Source: JANPCX01 sp046049865 (lineage in GTDB: Bacteria; Pseudomonadota; Gammaproteobacteria; Burkholderiales; Burkholderiaceae_C). Taken from it: 24,012 bases of DNA. Positions 23,233 through 24,012 of the stretch are shown piece by piece. The DNA lies in the NCBI GenBank assembly GCA_046049865.1, contig JBJOQO010000051.1, positions 1-24,012 on the forward strand, read 5' to 3'. The stretch's first letter is position 1. Every line of letters starts with the position of its first letter. The notes under the pieces were generated by a model. The model was not told the DNA's origin. It searched no databases and saw nothing but the letters and a program-made list of their open reading frames with translations. The translations under genes and the position numbers were made by a program.

Positions 23233-23320
23233 CCGAGGAGCGTTGCGACTGCCACCCCAAACGGGACGGTAGCCAGGCTCGGTACACGGGCCTTGACGCC
23301 TGCCGTGTGAAACCGCGCTC
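23233..23320 (+). promoter_or_regulatory. S-adenosylhomocysteine (SAH) riboswitch
   Basis: The sequence carries the SAH riboswitch core. P1 is CCGAG (23233-23237) with CTCGG (23278-23282). P2 is CTGCC (23249-23253) with GGTAG (23268-23272), extended by CCC/GGG. P4 is ACACGG (23284-23289) with CCGTGT (23303-23308). The pseudoknot is GAGCG (23238-23242) with CGCTC (23316-23320). The conserved GAGGAGCGTTGCGAC and GCCAGGCTCGG strings are those of the Rfam family. Known members act as ON switches that raise expression of SAH-recycling genes (ahcY, metH, metF) when SAH accumulates. Here it precedes the second metH gene by 84 bases. Confidence 0.92.
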
Positions 23321-23404
23321 ACCCGACCGCCCTCTTGGTGCTGGCCGCGGTGACGCTGGCTGACCATGAGGGCTGCGGTTGATCCAACCCGAGCCTAGCC
23401 CCCT

Positions 23405-24012
23405 ATGAACGCGACCGAAAAACCCGCCACTCCAGCCACCCCGCCGCCCCTGCGCTTGTCGGGCTTAGAGCCCGTCTCGCTGGACGCGAACAGCCTGTTC
23501 GTGAACGTGGGCGAGCGCACCAACGTCACTGGCTCCAAGGCCTTTGCACGCATGATTTTGAGCGGCGACTTCGAGCAAGCCCTGAGCGTGGCCCGCCAGC
23601 AGGTGGAAAACGGCGCACAAATCATCGACATCAACATGGACGAAGCCATGTTGGACAGCCAGGCCGCCATGGTTCGTTTTTTGAACTTGATTGCGTCTGA
23701 GCCGGAAATATCACGCGTCCCCATCATGGTGGACAGCTCCAAATGGAGCGTGATTGAGGCGGGCTTGAAGTGCATCCAGGGCAAGGGCATCGTCAATTCC
23801 ATCTCACTGAAAGAGGGCGTGGAGCCCTTCAAGCACCAAGCCAAACTCATCAAACGTTATGGTGCCGCCACCGTGGTGATGGCCTTTGACGAGAAAGGCC
23901 AGGCCGACACCTACCAGCGCAAGATTGAAATTTGCGAACGGGCCTACCGCATCCTGGTGGACGAGGTGGATTTCCCGCCGGAAGACATCATCTTCGACCC
24001 CAACATCTTCGC
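23405..24012 (+). CDS. metH: Methionine synthase, methyltetrahydrofolate/cobalamin half (split MetH), cut by window edge
   Basis: The first 202 codons of the second methionine synthase polypeptide are present; the rest is outside the window. The start MNATEKPATPATPPPLRLSG is a short linker, after which the pterin-binding domain begins: SLFVNVGERTNVTGSKAFAR (about 31-50), ENGAQIIDINMDEAMLD (about 68-84), VPIMVDSSKWSVIEAGLKCI (about 104-123), KGIVNSISLKEGVEPF and AATVVMAFDEKGQADT. This domain binds 5-methyltetrahydrofolate, and full-length proteins continue with cobalamin-binding and reactivation domains. The ATG at 23405 has no clear ribosome binding site, so the riboswitch expression platform may control access to it. 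It lies downstream of the SAH riboswitch and supplies the methyl donor function to the homocysteine half at 20811-21860. Confidence 0.95.
   Translation, partial: MNATEKPATPATPPPLRLSGLEPVSLDANSLFVNVGERTNVTGSKAFARMILSGDFEQALSVARQQVENGAQIIDINMDEAMLDSQAAMVRFLNLIASEPEISRVPIMVDSSKWSVIEAGLKCIQGKGIVNSISLKEGVEPFKHQAKLIKRYGAATVVMAFDEKGQADTYQRKIEICERAYRILVDEVDFPPEDIIFDPNIF

Noticed and set aside
23160..23363. Small plus-strand frame upstream of the second metH gene
   Set aside because: It runs through the riboswitch aptamer, which explains the sequence conservation there.

Overview
The window reads as a chromosomal segment of a betaproteobacterium of the order Burkholderiales, most likely family Comamonadaceae. 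This rests on protein families I recognise rather than on any search: a Burkholderia-type trimeric porin, a PhaM-like polyhydroxyalkanoate granule protein, a DUF3567 protein, methionine synthase encoded as two separate genes, and an S-adenosylhomocysteine (SAH) riboswitch in front of the second of these. The sequence is GC-rich and densely coding, with no tRNA, rRNA, CRISPR or intact transposase gene seen.

Layout. 1-340 is the start of a porin gene running off the left edge. 518-1385 is a scar: a diverged, truncated second copy of the 3' half of glcF (minus strand) abuts, head to head, the last ~75 codons of an EamA-type transporter (plus strand). 1461-3584 encodes a membrane protein with five near-identical 49-residue tandem repeats. 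3647-7561 is the glycolate oxidase operon glcD-glcE-glcF (minus strand). Upstream on the same strand lie a LysR-type regulator and a chemoreceptor with an unusual C-terminal, predicted cytoplasmic, Cache domain. Divergent from the chemoreceptor is an orphan periplasmic ligand-binding protein followed by an unrecognised gene.

12508-15091 (minus strand) carries a FIST-domain protein, a PhaM-like protein and a membrane-anchored retropepsin-like protease. A ~360-bp non-autonomous, MITE-like element with perfect 22-bp inverted ends (15095-15455) sits between the protease start codon and the stop codon of a fumarylacetoacetate-hydrolase-family gene. Then follow, on the plus strand, a DUF3108 protein, a DUF3567 protein and a double-AAA ATPase. 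The right end holds the two methionine synthase genes (20811-21860, and 23405 to the edge), separated by an opposite-strand, catalytically degenerate HD-GYP-like gene; the second half is preceded by the SAH riboswitch.

How the genes may work together. GlcD, GlcE and GlcF form the glycolate dehydrogenase complex that oxidises glycolate to glyoxylate. The chemoreceptor-LysR-glcDEF order suggests a sensory and regulatory unit for small hydroxycarboxylates; this is an inference. The methionine synthase halves complete the methyl cycle, and the riboswitch couples the second half to SAH build-up. The most promising unusual items are the chemoreceptor/glc unit, the palindrome-rich mobile element touching a start codon, the split metH locus, the tandem-repeat membrane protein and the rearranged glcF copy.
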